A DNA stretch of 64,000 nucleotides, taken from Bacillota bacterium (GTDB lineage: Bacteria; Bacillota; Clostridia; Acetivibrionales; JAEXSP01). Positions 17,901 to 27,140 of this stretch are shown piece by piece. The first letter of the stretch is position 1. Every line of letters starts with the position of its first letter. The position numbers and the translations under genes were made by a program. Under the pieces are notes generated by a model that saw only the letters and a program-made list of their open reading frames with translations, searched no databases and was not told the DNA's origin. The DNA is taken from NCBI GenBank assembly GCA_023453795.1, contig JAEXSP010000010.1:1-64000 (forward strand). Direction: 5' to 3'.

Positions 17901-20900
17901 AGCTCGATTTCCGCAGCTTTTCTATTCAAGTACTTTGCTTCCACCTGGCTTCTGATCAATGCAAGCCTGAAAGCGCCTTCTATTGAATCTACTGTAGAAT
18001 ATTTATCTACCAGTGCAAGAAGCGGCTCTTCATACTCGCTTACAATTGTAACAAAGGATATCTTTGTTATTTTTCCCGGCTCTGCTTTAATGCGAATTTT
18101 AATAGACATTATGGGGTCAAGCACCGCTCCAACAGTATTAGAAAGCGGTTTTGCCCTGTTTATCGCTGCCGGATTTGCAGCAGTATTACCGCGTCCTATG
18201 AATTGGGCACGGTCAGTCTCATACTGAATATCTCCGATAATCTCCCCATCTGCTACAACTCTGTTTGCTATCCATGTGCTCTTATCAGACTCAGACCTCG
18301 GCCGCCTGTTTGCAACAAGGCATTTTCTGTCATGCAGGAAGTCAGTCTTTATAAACAGATTACTGAACGCCGGGTGTGCAACATCTGCGCTCTGAGGAGC
18401 AAGCACCACCTCGAAATAGCTTGTTATATCGATAGTGCTTGCCGTTTTACCGTAGTTCTTCAGTGAAACTTTTCTTATTTCAACGTTGTCGCCCGATGCT
18501 GTTATAACCTCGGTCATTGTTTCAATATCACCGTCACGTCTTCTGAACATTGCCTTATCTTGAGTAAAAACCACTTCATATTTCTCTGGCATGACATTAA
18601 AGGGTGCGTAAGTTGACGTCCAGACAGAATTGCTTTCAATATTCCTTAAATAGAAAAACATTCCGTAGCTGTCCCGTACACTGTCTTCCCTCCATCTTGT
18701 TACAGTTGCCATCTTGTTTCTGCTGAAGCCGGTGCCTTTGTCGGTTATCATTATTGAATAATTGCCGTTTGACAGTATATGCGTTTTCGGCAGCACGGGA
18801 TCAGGTGCAGTATACTTGCGGATGGGCCCTTTTTCTTTATATACCGCATCTTTAAACGGCATTACTTTTTCCTTGCTTTCCTTGGTGATTATAACACTGG
18901 AAGGCACTTTTTCCTGAAGCAGCAAACGAGCGGCCCTTACGACCGGATCTGCATGAAAACGCCTCTGCATGGCATTGGAATTGAGGAAGTTGTTAAGTGA
19001 AAGAAGGCTCATGCCTTGGTGGTGGGCCATATAGCTCTTTACTATTGCCCTTTTTTCACCGAAGGGAAGCCTTTCCGGGGTATAATCAACAGCTTCGTAA
19101 TAGCCGTATGCACCTTCAAGACCTTCATTTTTCAGCATGAGGATATTTTCATAAGCACTTACGGGATCAACAAGCAGAGCAAGAAAAGTTGCGTAAGGTG
19201 CAGCAACCGCATCCTGTATAAGGCCCCTTTTTAAGCCTAGCCATGGAACACCTATTGCCTTGTACTGATAATCGAGGCTGACGTCCAGGGAATTGAAGCC
19301 TGACTCCGAAGCCCCCCACGGCATGCCTCTAAGCTTCCCGTATTTTTTCTGGCTCCTTATGACGAAGGAATAGGTCTCATCAAGCAAGGTGTTCTTAAAG
19401 CTTTTCATAAGCAGCAGCGGCATAAGGTATTCAAACATAGTCCCTGTCCAGGACACAAGGCCCTTATAGCCATCAAGCACCGTGAGTGCTCTTCCGAGCT
19501 TGCCCCAATGCCTCGGTTCAACTTCCCCGCGGGCAATAGCTATATAGCTTGTTTGACGGGCTTCCGAAGCAAACAGGTCGTAAAAGGAATTGGTAAGCCT
19601 GTTCTCTTCAATATTGTAGCCGATAGAAAACAACTGCTTTTTCTCTACATAAAGCGGAAGGAATTTGATTTCTTCGGATATAATGCTTAACCTTTCACAA
19701 AGCCCTTTTATCCTGCTTATTAGGCTTTGGGAATGCTCCACCGATGCTGCCAGAAGACCTTTCAGTGTCTCAAGCCAACCGATGCTTGAAATATCGGCAT
19801 CAATAGCAACAAGGTCTCCCCGCAGCCTATCTGTCATGCTTATTGCGCGCATATAATGTTCAGGGAGTCCATTAAGGCATATGTTTTCCTTAAGCATTTC
19901 TGCAATTGCTTTTGTCTGCTCCAATACTTTTTCATACTTCTGGTTATTAACCAAGCCATCAGGAATATCTGCCAATAGGTTTACCCACGGCATAATATCT
20001 GCAAGCTCATTGTTAAACATCTTAACAGCATTGGCACCTTTGGATTCCCAGGAAATTTTTCTTGCATTGGAAAGGTTGAAATATTCAGAAAGCTCGTTTA
20101 ATGCGGATTTCCAGAGAACCGGATCTATTGTTTTTTTCACTTCAATCTCCTTAAGAGTTCCGGTTGCAAACCCGGATTCATCCCCTCCCCTGCCCAATAT
20201 GTTTATAATATCCATAAATCCGTGTATGAAAGCTTTATCAATTAGCGGCGCATCAAGATATTCTTTAAGCCCTTGAATCAAGGTTATTAAGTAGCAGACA
20301 AAGTTTCCGCTGTCTACAGTTGAGATATATCCGGGCCTCAAGGGTTTGAGCGTACGGGTGTCATACCAGTTGTAAAGATGGCCGTTCCATTTATCAAGCC
20401 TCTCAATGGTTAAAACAGCGTTTTCCAGCAGGCCTGCCATTTCAGAGGTGCTTATATACCCCATATCCCTTGCCGAAAGTATCGCCAGCAGGCCCAGGCC
20501 TATATTTGTAGGAGATGTTCTGTAAGCAATACCCCTCGGGGGATCCTCCTGAAAATTGTCCGGTATAAGGTAATGGTTCCTGAAATTTGCAAACTCTTCA
20601 AAATACCTATAGGTTTTTCTGGCAATCTTCCGCAATTCCATTCGCCCAGCCTCAGGAAGCACAGGAATTTTATCCTCCTGCTCCCTGCTTATATAAAATG
20701 CAACCTGCGGAGAGGCAGTCCAGAACACCAACGGAATAATGCTGTAGACAAACCATCCGGGCTTCAGCAGAATTGACAAAATGCAGACCAAAAGCCCCAT
20801 AGCTGAAGAAATGTACATTTTTCTCCAGTAGCTTGATACGGAATTCTTTTGTCCTCTTTCTGCATCAGCTGCAGTCACCCATTCAAGCATATTCCTTTTA

Positions 20901-23728
20901 GTCACGAAAACTCTTAAAAGGGTTACTGTTACTGCATTAATCATCATATATGCCTGATAAGGCAAAAAGCAAAAAGCTAGAATGGCTTGAAAAAATACCG
21001 ATTTAACGCCGGACATGACATGCAGGTGCCGTTTTACCCTTCCGGCTCCGATTCGTCCTGAAAGCACCAAATCTATAATTGATGTAAATAACGGAACAAA
21101 AATCACAGCCAGAGCAAAACAAAGCCAAAGCAGACTGCTTCCCGCAAGAATGCTGAATCCGGCTAATATCAGGAGCAGTATTGAAGGCTGTACAAGGCTT
21201 CTTCGTATATTGTCAAATATCTTCCATCTTGAAAGCAAGGGCAGAGGATTTTTAATTTTTTGATTATTCCTGTCGGTTACTCTTGCCCTGAGCCAGGGAA
21301 CAAGCTGCCAGTCCCCCCTTATCCAACGGTGGAGTCTGGAAATGAATGAACTGTATTTTGAAGGGTATGAGTCAACCAGCTCCAGGTCTGTTACAAGACC
21401 TGTCCTTACATAAGAACCCTCAAGAAGGTCATGGCTGAGTATTGTGTTTTCGGGAATCGCATCTTTAAGAATGCTCTGAAATACGTTCAAGTCATAAATC
21501 CCTTTCCCAGTGAAGATTCCCTCTCCGAACAGATCCTGATAAACATCTGAAACTGCGCTGGAATAAGGATCCATTCCCTCCTGGCCTGTATAGATCTTTG
21601 ACAGCAGTGATCTATTCGAGCTCTCAATATCAAATGAAATCCGTGGCTGCATAAGCCCGTAGCCTTTAGTGACTATTCCCCTTTTTTTATCTGTTACCGG
21701 CCTGTTCAGAGGATGTGCCATTGTACCGATCATTTTTCTTGCCATGCCCATGGGCAAAATTGTATCTGCATCCAGAGTTATTACATATTGTATGTCAGCA
21801 GGCATGGCTTCGCTTGAAATGTATTTGAAATCAGCATTACCTTTGCCTAAAAGCAAATCATTGAATTCTAACAAGGCTCCCCTTTTTCGTTCCCATCCCA
21901 TCCATTTTTCATTAGCTTCATTAAATGTTCTTTCCCTGTGAAAGAAGTAGAAAATGTCCTTTTTACCGTTGGAGTACTTCCTGTTAAGTTCATTAATCCC
22001 CTGAAGTGCTGTTGAAACAATATTTTCATCCCCGGGTTCATTCTGATGTTTGGAATCTTTGAAGTCTCCGACTAAGGCAAAGAAAAGGTTTTCTCCTTTG
22101 TTTGCAAGATAATGGCTTTCAAGGTTTTCCAGAAGGCCTGCCACTCTATTTTCATCCGAAAGGAGCGCAGGTATTGCAATCATAGTTGAATATTCCTCCG
22201 GAATCCCTTCCTTATATTCAAACCTTGGGAAAAAGGCAGGCTTGAATATCTTGCAGGAAATCCAGTTAGTCAGGCATAAGGCAATTTCAGAAGAGGGAAT
22301 AAGCACAGCCAGACAACCCAAAACAGCAAAAATCCATTTCATACTCTGAGCTGCCATAAAGGAATAATAAGCTGCTGCTGCTGTTAAAACTGCAGTAATA
22401 ATAAGCATAAGACCGTAATAAAATGTTCCGGGATAGTGCTTTACTATATCTGCTGCCTTTCTTACCGGTTTTGTTTTATAATCAATCCTATCTTCGAGGT
22501 CTTTTACCCCATTATCAATAAGGTAGTATCCCACATGACAAGCTCTTTTAACTTGAATATCATTAGCACCTACATTTTTCGCTTGTTCATAAGCTGCTTT
22601 TGCAAGTTTAACTGCTTCCTTGGCTATATGAAATTCCGAGACCTGATAGCCCGAGGCAAGCTTTTCAATCCTGCTCCTGTAATAGCTTCTCGAATTGAGA
22701 TCCATCATAGGATAAGTTCCGTCAGGATCCTCCCTCAAAACCTGTTCAACATGGCTTGCAGCTTCCAGTATGTTTATCCAATCCAGTGCGGATACAAGCT
22801 TAAGGCTAGTTATACAATTTCCTATTGAAACAGTATTTACCGCCTGAGCATTATGCTCTTTCTGAGTTATGCTTTCCATGGCGGTTCCTGACTTTTCAAG
22901 ATAGTCATCTATATATTTAAGTACATGGATATAACCTTGGCCGGCCCTTCTCAGCCTGTAGAACAAATGATCGATGAACGCAGAATTGATGCCGTCCATT
23001 GTTTTCGTTCCGCTTTTAAACAGCTTCATGACGCTGTCTGCTCCGGCATCCTCATTGGACATCGCTTCATCCAATATTTCATCCACCTTATTCCATTGCG
23101 TCTGCGTATCTTTGATTTTTTCACAAACCTGCCTTATCTCCTCGATAAGGGCAAGCCTGATGAAGGTCGGTATTGCCCAAATCTCTCTGTCGAAAAGATA
23201 TCCGTGAGATTGGTAAGCCTTGAGGTAGTTCAAAATAATGCTTTCATCTGCCTGTCCGTCTGTATGTCCGATTATATCCAGCGCAACGGCAAAAACTCTT
23301 GCATAGCCCTTCAATACGCCGCATTTCAGAACAGGCAGCCTTGAATAGTCATACTTGTTCAGACCGTTTCTAATATCTTTTACCTGCTCCTCGATTATGT
23401 AAAAATTATCAAGCAGCCATTCAGCCGCCGGAGCAAGAGAATGCTTTCTTCGTACATCTTCATTCAGATCTTTATAAACAGAACTTATGTAGCTGTAATT
23501 ATCATTCATTCTCGGAAGAGGCCATCCCGAAAGATTCTGCTTCCTGGACACAGAATGCTCTATTGCCGTTTTCTTTGCATGAAGCTCAAGCTCTTCGCAG
23601 GTTAAAGAATCATTACGTATTTTCAGAATTCGCGTTCTCTTGCTTTTGAATACGATGAATGAAAATAGCAGTACAATTATTGCAATAGCAATGCCGATCT
23701 CAATATAAATGCTTGTATAAGGGAACAT
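14972..23728 (-). CDS. Cyclic beta-1,2-glucan synthase (GT84-GH189-GH94, NdvB-like)
   Basis: A giant membrane enzyme of 2918 residues, the usual size for cyclic beta-1,2-glucan synthases. An N-terminal TM helix (5-27) and a helical region lead to two TM helices (~425-500). The GT84 glycosyltransferase core has TLDADT at ~653, DLLEGSY at ~766 and a processive-type motif RWIRGDWQ at ~800. More TM helices follow (~850-1000). The middle glycoamylase-like/GH189 cyclisation domain spans ~1040-1590 (YMAHHQGM at ~1566). Beta-sandwich modules lead to a C-terminal GH94 phosphorylase-like domain (~2150-2900; GDWNDGM at ~2598, HPHTGRGGWTWYTGS at ~2820). It would polymerise UDP-glucose at the membrane, cyclise the chain and export it. 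An in-frame stop immediately precedes the ATG, fixing the start. It is transcribed divergently from an ECF sigma gene. Confidence 0.95.
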   Translation of the reverse strand: MFPYTSIYIEIGIAIAIIVLLFSFIVFKSKRTRILKIRNDSLTCEELELHAKKTAIEHSVSRKQNLSGWPLPRMNDNYSYISSVYKDLNEDVRRKHSLAPAAEWLLDNFYIIEEQVKDIRNGLNKYDYSRLPVLKCGVLKGYARVFAVALDIIGHTDGQADESIILNYLKAYQSHGYLFDREIWAIPTFIRLALIEEIRQVCEKIKDTQTQWNKVDEILDEAMSNEDAGADSVMKLFKSGTKTMDGINSAFIDHLFYRLRRAGQGYIHVLKYIDDYLEKSGTAMESITQKEHNAQAVNTVSIGNCITSLKLVSALDWINILEAASHVEQVLREDPDGTYPMMDLNSRSYYRSRIEKLASGYQVSEFHIAKEAVKLAKAAYEQAKNVGANDIQVKRACHVGYYLIDNGVKDLEDRIDYKTKPVRKAADIVKHYPGTFYYGLMLIITAVLTAAAAYYSFMAAQSMKWIFAVLGCLAVLIPSSEIALCLTNWISCKIFKPAFFPRFEYKEGIPEEYSTMIAIPALLSDENRVAGLLENLESHYLANKGENLFFALVGDFKDSKHQNEPGDENIVSTALQGINELNRKYSNGKKDIFYFFHRERTFNEANEKWMGWERKRGALLEFNDLLLGKGNADFKYISSEAMPADIQYVITLDADTILPMGMARKMIGTMAHPLNRPVTDKKRGIVTKGYGLMQPRISFDIESSNRSLLSKIYTGQEGMDPYSSAVSDVYQDLFGEGIFTGKGIYDLNVFQSILKDAIPENTILSHDLLEGSYVRTGLVTDLELVDSYPSKYSSFISRLHRWIRGDWQLVPWLRARVTDRNNQKIKNPLPLLSRWKIFDNIRRSLVQPSILLLILAGFSILAGSSLLWLCFALAVIFVPLFTSIIDLVLSGRIGAGRVKRHLHVMSGVKSVFFQAILAFCFLPYQAYMMINAVTVTLLRVFVTKRNMLEWVTAADAERGQKNSVSSYWRKMYISSAMGLLVCILSILLKPGWFVYSIIPLVFWTASPQVAFYISREQEDKIPVLPEAGRMELRKIARKTYRYFEEFANFRNHYLIPDNFQEDPPRGIAYRTSPTNIGLGLLAILSARDMGYISTSEMAGLLENAVLTIERLDKWNGHLYNWYDTRTLKPLRPGYISTVDSGNFVCYLITLIQGLKEYLDAPLIDKAFIHGFMDIINILGRGGDESGFATGTLKEIEVKKTIDPVLWKSALNELSEYFNLSNARKISWESKGANAVKMFNNELADIMPWVNLLADIPDGLVNNQKYEKVLEQTKAIAEMLKENICLNGLPEHYMRAISMTDRLRGDLVAIDADISSIGWLETLKGLLAASVEHSQSLISRIKGLCERLSIISEEIKFLPLYVEKKQLFSIGYNIEENRLTNSFYDLFASEARQTSYIAIARGEVEPRHWGKLGRALTVLDGYKGLVSWTGTMFEYLMPLLLMKSFKNTLLDETYSFVIRSQKKYGKLRGMPWGASESGFNSLDVSLDYQYKAIGVPWLGLKRGLIQDAVAAPYATFLALLVDPVSAYENILMLKNEGLEGAYGYYEAVDYTPERLPFGEKRAIVKSYMAHHQGMSLLSLNNFLNSNAMQRRFHADPVVRAARLLLQEKVPSSVIITKESKEKVMPFKDAVYKEKGPIRKYTAPDPVLPKTHILSNGNYSIMITDKGTGFSRNKMATVTRWREDSVRDSYGMFFYLRNIESNSVWTSTYAPFNVMPEKYEVVFTQDKAMFRRRDGDIETMTEVITASGDNVEIRKVSLKNYGKTASTIDITSYFEVVLAPQSADVAHPAFSNLFIKTDFLHDRKCLVANRRPRSESDKSTWIANRVVADGEIIGDIQYETDRAQFIGRGNTAANPAAINRAKPLSNTVGAVLDPIMSIKIRIKAEPGKITKISFVTIVSEYEEPLLALVDKYSTVDSIEGAFRLALIRSQVEAKYLNRKAAEIELYQEMLSSIVFVSPVRRLYSERVAKNRKGQSSLWAYGISGDLPIVLVILKKTDETDILFEVLKAHEYWRLLGLNVDLVVLSDEENSYTNPLFGLLSDMVLSIYTNDILNKSGGVFLIDTNKMPDEDVDLLYAAARIILRGDAGSIAEQVKIKNKMHYPKKLEISKEASSFEKLEPNEEKLEYFNGLGGFGSNGNEYVIRLEKDQNTPAPWINVIANSKFGFIVSESGSGYTWYENSRENKLTPWSNDPVSDPPGEVLYIRDNETGRFWSPTPLPVRDENAYIVRHGFGYTAFEHNTMGIEQSLIQFVPVKESVKISIVKLRNFSEKARNISLFYYIRPVLGVSDQVTSMHIRTAFDETGALIIENPYNEEFKGKVSFITTEGEVSYTGDRKEFLGSGSIGTPDALRREKLSGTAGTGYDSCAALQVVINIPQGAAKEMVFLFGAADNYDEAKSIMLKYKDLDNAKKALEEAVKFWKDKIGTIKVHTPDASMDLMLNGWLMYQVISCRLWSRSAFYQSGGAFGFRDQLQDCLPLLSVWPEFPREQILYHARHQFVEGDVQHWWHEPLGKGTRTRFSDDLLWLPYVTAEYVRVTGDYTILDLETPYIEDEPLREFEDERYTAPTVSNTKGTVYEHCLRAIEKGLKFGKHGLPLMGSGDWNDGMSTVGNLGFGESVWLGWFICSVLESFSKICRKKNDDATADRYAEIRSKLASAIDENAWDGNWYRRAYFDSGIPLGSVNNSECKIDSIAQTWSVISGAGEPKKVLQAMCSLEDYLVQKEDCLIKLLTPPFDEGDLEPGYIKGYVPGVRENGGQYTHAAAWVIIAFAELGEGDKAWEFFELINPINHTRTFMEYSRYKAEPYVMAADVYAVHPHTGRGGWTWYTGSAGWVYRAGVEYLLGFRKNGDSVVMEPCIPKRWKEYEINYKFIDTAYKIKVKNPQGINKGVLSIALDGTKMQGNSFVLINDGSRHEVEVIMGK

Positions 23729-23856
23729 TCAATCAACCACTCCTGTTGTTCAAAATGCTGTTCATAGTTTTATATAGTTGATATTGTTATGTTCTGCCAA
23801 ATCTCCAATTTTAATGAGTGGTATTGTTTTACAAATTTATTTTTTAAAATTCTTTA

Positions 23857-23884
23857 TGTAACTTTTCGTCACTTTTTCCGAATA
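23857..23884 (+). promoter_or_regulatory. ECF-type promoter of the sigma factor gene
   Basis: TGTAAC at 23857-23862 and CGAATA at 23879-23884, separated by 16 bases, match the TGTAAC-N16/17-CGWM pattern typical of ECF sigma promoters such as SigX/SigW. The predicted start of transcription is about 24 bp before the sigma ATG, so the factor probably activates its own gene. Confidence 0.65.
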
Positions 23885-23913
23885 ATTATTGAATCAATTT
23901 TTTGGGGGAACAG

Positions 23914-24441
23914 ATGAAGAATGATAATGATGCTCTGATTGAAGGCTTTAAAACCGGAAATCATGAGAGCTTCGAAAAGCTTATGATAAAATACCGCCTG
24001 CCGGCAGCCAAATTTGCCTCAAGGTACCTTAAAGACGGCTATGCCGTTGAAGAAGCGGTTCAGGAAAGCTTTGCGGCTCTCTATGTATCAAGGGATAAGT
24101 TTAACAGGGAATTTTCCTTCAAGACCTATCTTTTTTCCATAGTGAAAAACAAGTGTATAGATTACATGAGGAGAAAAACGACTCTTCCGCTTGATGATTC
24201 ATACATTTCTATTGCCCCGTCTCCCGAAACAGAAGTAATAATAAGGGAACACCGCAATTATGTTCGTATGAAATTAAACCAGCTTAAGGAGGATTACCGT
24301 ACGGTCCTATACCTTAAAGAGTATGAAAATTTCAGTTACTCAGAAATCGCCGAGATAATGGGAAGAAACCTTGGTCAGATCAAGATACTTATTTACAGGG
24401 CAAGAAAAAGTTTAAAAGCCATGTTGGAAAGCGAGGTATGA
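23914..24441 (+). CDS. ECF RNA polymerase sigma factor
   Basis: A 175-residue sigma-70 family protein with only regions 2 and 4. Region 2 includes FEKLMIKYRLPAAKFASRYL, the DAEEAVQE-like AVEEAVQESFAALYV and FKTYLFSIVKNKCIDYMRRK. Region 4 includes DYRTVLYLKEYENFSYSEIA and IMGRNLGQIKILIYRARKSL. The ATG at 23914 with GGGGG five bases upstream is preferred over an upstream TTG. It directs polymerase to envelope-stress-type promoters. An ECF-like promoter upstream suggests autoregulation. The next gene overlaps or abuts it and encodes a membrane protein that is not a recognisable ZAS anti-sigma factor, followed by an ABC transporter, so transport or membrane stress may be the signal (inference). 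Confidence 0.92.
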   Translation: MKNDNDALIEGFKTGNHESFEKLMIKYRLPAAKFASRYLKDGYAVEEAVQESFAALYVSRDKFNREFSFKTYLFSIVKNKCIDYMRRKTTLPLDDSYISIAPSPETEVIIREHRNYVRMKLNQLKEDYRTVLYLKEYENFSYSEIAEIMGRNLGQIKILIYRARKSLKAMLESEV

Positions 24442-24443
24442 AG

Positions 24444-24755
24444 ATGGAAGCCAAATCGGATGAAAAAGCTTTTATTGAAGGTGTCTGGCGAAAGGTCAGG
24501 TATCTGGAATACCAGAAAAGAGAAGAAGCTCTATTAAAAAAGCTACAATGTGATTACAGAAAAAAAAGATTAAAGTCGGCAATCTGCATTTTGCCTGTTA
24601 TTGCAGCGGCAACAATTTCAATGTTGAGTATTACCGGAGTCGGAATGTTTTCCTTAATTGTCCTGGGAGGCTTATATATGGCCGCAGGCGTTTGCTATGA
24701 ATACATCCCGGACCTGAATTACCGAAGGAGGCAGCAGCATGAATATACAAATTGA
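24444..24755 (+). CDS. Small membrane protein, possible partner of the ECF sigma factor
   Basis: A protein of 103 residues with a charged N-terminal half (Lys/Glu-rich, ~1-45) and two hydrophobic segments (~50-90: ICILPVIAAATISML and GMFSLIVLGGLYMAAGVCYE), ending in a basic tail. No family was recognised. The ATG at 24444 has GAGG seven bases upstream; an ATG at 24438 overlaps the sigma stop but is too close to that site. Its position right after an ECF sigma gene and before an ABC ATPase it overlaps by 17 bp suggests an anti-sigma-like or sensory role. No zinc-binding HxxxCxxC motif is present. Confidence 0.7.
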   Translation: MEAKSDEKAFIEGVWRKVRYLEYQKREEALLKKLQCDYRKKRLKSAICILPVIAAATISMLSITGVGMFSLIVLGGLYMAAGVCYEYIPDLNYRRRQQHEYTN

Positions 24756-25632
24756 AGGTTTAATTAAGAATTACGGGTCAAAAAAGGCATTATCAGACAT
24801 TAATCTTGAGATAGGTGTAGGAATGTTCGGTTTGCTTGGACCAAACGGTGCCGGTAAAACAACATTAATGAGAATTCTCGCCACTCTGTTAAAGAAAAGC
24901 GGCGGTTCTGTTCTTCTGGACCGCATAAGAATCGAGGATAAAAGGCAGATACGCAGAATAATAGGCTACCTGCCGCAGGAATTTTCATTCTTTTCCGGAT
25001 TCACAGTATACGAAGCAATGGATTATCTTGCTCTCCTTTCCGGGATTAAGAACTCTGCTGAACGGAAAAAGCTAATTTATGAACTGCTGGAAAAGGTTAA
25101 CCTGACTCAGGCACTTAAAGCCAAAGTCAAGGCTCTTTCCGGCGGAATGAAGCAAAGGCTTGGAATAGCCCAGGCTCTTTTGAACAACCCTCAGCTTTTA
25201 ATAGTAGATGAACCGACTTCCGGTCTTGACCCCGAAGAGCGCAATAAGTTCCGCAACATGCTGTGCGAATTCGCATACCAAAGAACAGTCATCCTTTCGA
25301 CACATATTGTAAGCGATATTGAGTCAACCTGTGAGAAATTGGCTGTTTTAAAGAAAGGCCGTCTTGTCTATAACGGAAGTGTCAGTGAACTGCTTGGCAC
25401 TGCAAAAGGGAAGGTTTGGGAAATGACTTTGGATAAACGCCAATGGGAAGGTATGAAACTTGACGCACAATCAAAAAAACTTGAGATAATATCCTCACTT
25501 TCCGAAGGACAGAGTATTCATCTCAGGCTTCTTTCCCCGGAAATACCTTATCCAAACGCCCAACCTGTTCAGGCCGGTCTGGAGGATGCATACATGCTTC
25601 TTATTAAGGAGGTTGAACAGACATGTTTTTGA
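24739..25632 (+). CDS. ABC transporter ATP-binding protein
   Basis: A cytoplasmic ATPase of 297 residues in the NatA/CcmA-like exporter group. Walker A is GPNGAGKTT (~residue 35), the Q-loop is in GYLPQEFSFFSGFT, the signature is LSGGMKQRLGIAQA (~135) and Walker B is LLIVDEPTSGLDPEE (~155), followed by an H-loop in LSTHIVSDI. A C-terminal ~80-residue extension is typical of this group. It starts inside the end of the preceding membrane-protein gene with GGAGG seven bases upstream and overlaps the permease gene by 10 bp. It is therefore part of a tightly coupled sigma-membrane protein-ABC operon. The transported substrate is unknown. Confidence 0.9.
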   Translation: MNIQIEGLIKNYGSKKALSDINLEIGVGMFGLLGPNGAGKTTLMRILATLLKKSGGSVLLDRIRIEDKRQIRRIIGYLPQEFSFFSGFTVYEAMDYLALLSGIKNSAERKKLIYELLEKVNLTQALKAKVKALSGGMKQRLGIAQALLNNPQLLIVDEPTSGLDPEERNKFRNMLCEFAYQRTVILSTHIVSDIESTCEKLAVLKKGRLVYNGSVSELLGTAKGKVWEMTLDKRQWEGMKLDAQSKKLEIISSLSEGQSIHLRLLSPEIPYPNAQPVQAGLEDAYMLLIKEVEQTCF

Positions 25633-27140
25633 GACTTACACTGAAGGAACTGAAATTTCTTTTCAAGAGCATCACCTTTTATTTGCTTTTGGGTATTATT
25701 TTGCTTTTTTATATCACCCAATACGGGGAATCTGGACCTTTAGCAGCAAATAAGCCCTTACAACCGCTTAGCGAAATGCAGTTCATGTATACAAAGCTTC
25801 TTGAGGACTATAACGACGGCCATTTGTTAAATAAGCCTATTCTTCAGTCCTATAAGGGAATTGATAAAAACAGCAAGGGGCTTCCTAAAGATTATGTAAA
25901 CCGCTACAAAAAAGCTGACTATAAATTAAGCACAAAGGAGAAAGCCGCAATCAAGGCTGCAATAGAAAGGATGAATCCCGGCGGAAGCATGAAAAATGAG
26001 AACATATATAAAATTAAGTTTTCCGTAACCGAGGAGGATTATAAAAAAATAATGAAAAAATTGGACTCAGCTCTCGGAGGCTGCACTTATTATGCCGATC
26101 CCGAGGCAAAAGGAGCCCTGCTTTCATACCAAAATCCATACGGCTCAACAGAGATAACCGACCCTCTTGAAAAAATGAATAATACCTATAATGACATGAA
26201 AAATGCTTTAGATACAGGCAGCATAACAGTATATAAGCTGGGCTTTGCTACTAAAATGCGCTTAAGTGACGAAAAAAAAGCCATGATATCAGAAGCAATG
26301 AGCAGGCTGAGTTCCGGCAGCAGTCAAAACAAACAAACCTTCAAGATTAGCTACAATCAGTTTCGGGATATTGTCAAAAAGCTTGATAAAAAGCTTGGTT
26401 TAAACCAATTTGAGAAAACCCTTGAAGGGAAAAACAATTTTAGAATTCAAACCTATAAGGAAGCCCTTGCCAGCTTCAAGGAGCTGCTTGCAAAGGATAA
26501 GCTTACAAATGCCTACGCCAGATGTCTCGCAGATTATATGGGTATTACTGCAGGATTGTTTCCTATCTTTTTATCCGCATTTGCTCTTACAAGAGACCGG
26601 AGAAGCCGGATGCATGAACTTATATACTGCAGGCCCGCTAGCTCGCTCAGTTATGTTTTCTCGAAATTTACAGCTATAACTGCTGCTGTTACCCTTTGCT
26701 ATACAGCCGTTGCCACCCATTCAACAATTGTGTTCTCTTCCTTGGGAAGGACTTACGGTTATAATATTGACTACCTTGCCTTTTATAAGTATACCCTTGC
26801 TTGGGTTCTTCCAACTGTCCTTTTTGTTGTTGCTTTTGGTTTTATTGTCTCGATTCTTTTCAGAAACGGCATTATTGCCATTGTACTTCAGCTTTTTATA
26901 TGGTTTAGCTCACTGCTCCCTCTAAGCGGAGATTACAGGCTTTTCAAACCCGTCATACGCTTTAATGAAGTCGGTAATTATGAACAATTCAAAATCTGGG
27001 CAGGAGACATTGCTCTAAACAGAGTATTTTTCACCTTGTTATCAATCTTAATGGTAATTGCTGCTTCCCTAGTTTTATCCAGGAGGAGGTCATCAGGGAA
27101 TGGAAGTATTATCTCACTCTTTAGGAATAATAAAGTATAA
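25623..27140 (+). CDS. ABC transporter permease with large extracytoplasmic domain
   Basis: A 505-residue membrane protein. One TM helix lies near the N-terminus (~12-30, ITFYLLLGIILLFYITQYG). A lysine-rich extracytoplasmic region of about 250 residues follows, then about six TM helices from ~295 to the C-terminus (YMGITAGLFPIFLSAFAL, LAWVLPTVLFVVAFGFIVSI). This is the layout of ABC-2-like permeases with an external loop. It overlaps the ATPase gene by 10 bp and the next membrane-protein gene by 41 bp. The external domain contains two related segments (LSTKEKAAIKAAIERM... and LSDEKKAMISEAMSRL..., each followed by an F-K-I/FSV-YxxIxKKLD pattern), suggesting an internal duplication. The substrate is unknown. 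Confidence 0.82.
   Translation: MFLRLTLKELKFLFKSITFYLLLGIILLFYITQYGESGPLAANKPLQPLSEMQFMYTKLLEDYNDGHLLNKPILQSYKGIDKNSKGLPKDYVNRYKKADYKLSTKEKAAIKAAIERMNPGGSMKNENIYKIKFSVTEEDYKKIMKKLDSALGGCTYYADPEAKGALLSYQNPYGSTEITDPLEKMNNTYNDMKNALDTGSITVYKLGFATKMRLSDEKKAMISEAMSRLSSGSSQNKQTFKISYNQFRDIVKKLDKKLGLNQFEKTLEGKNNFRIQTYKEALASFKELLAKDKLTNAYARCLADYMGITAGLFPIFLSAFALTRDRRSRMHELIYCRPASSLSYVFSKFTAITAAVTLCYTAVATHSTIVFSSLGRTYGYNIDYLAFYKYTLAWVLPTVLFVVAFGFIVSILFRNGIIAIVLQLFIWFSSLLPLSGDYRLFKPVIRFNEVGNYEQFKIWAGDIALNRVFFTLLSILMVIAASLVLSRRRSSGNGSIISLFRNNKV

Noticed and set aside
14844..23899. TTGAATCAA palindrome seen both after (14850) and before (23889) the glucan synthase gene
   Set aside because: A nine-base AT-rich palindrome occurring twice in 9 kb is weak evidence; no promoter geometry shared by the two sites.
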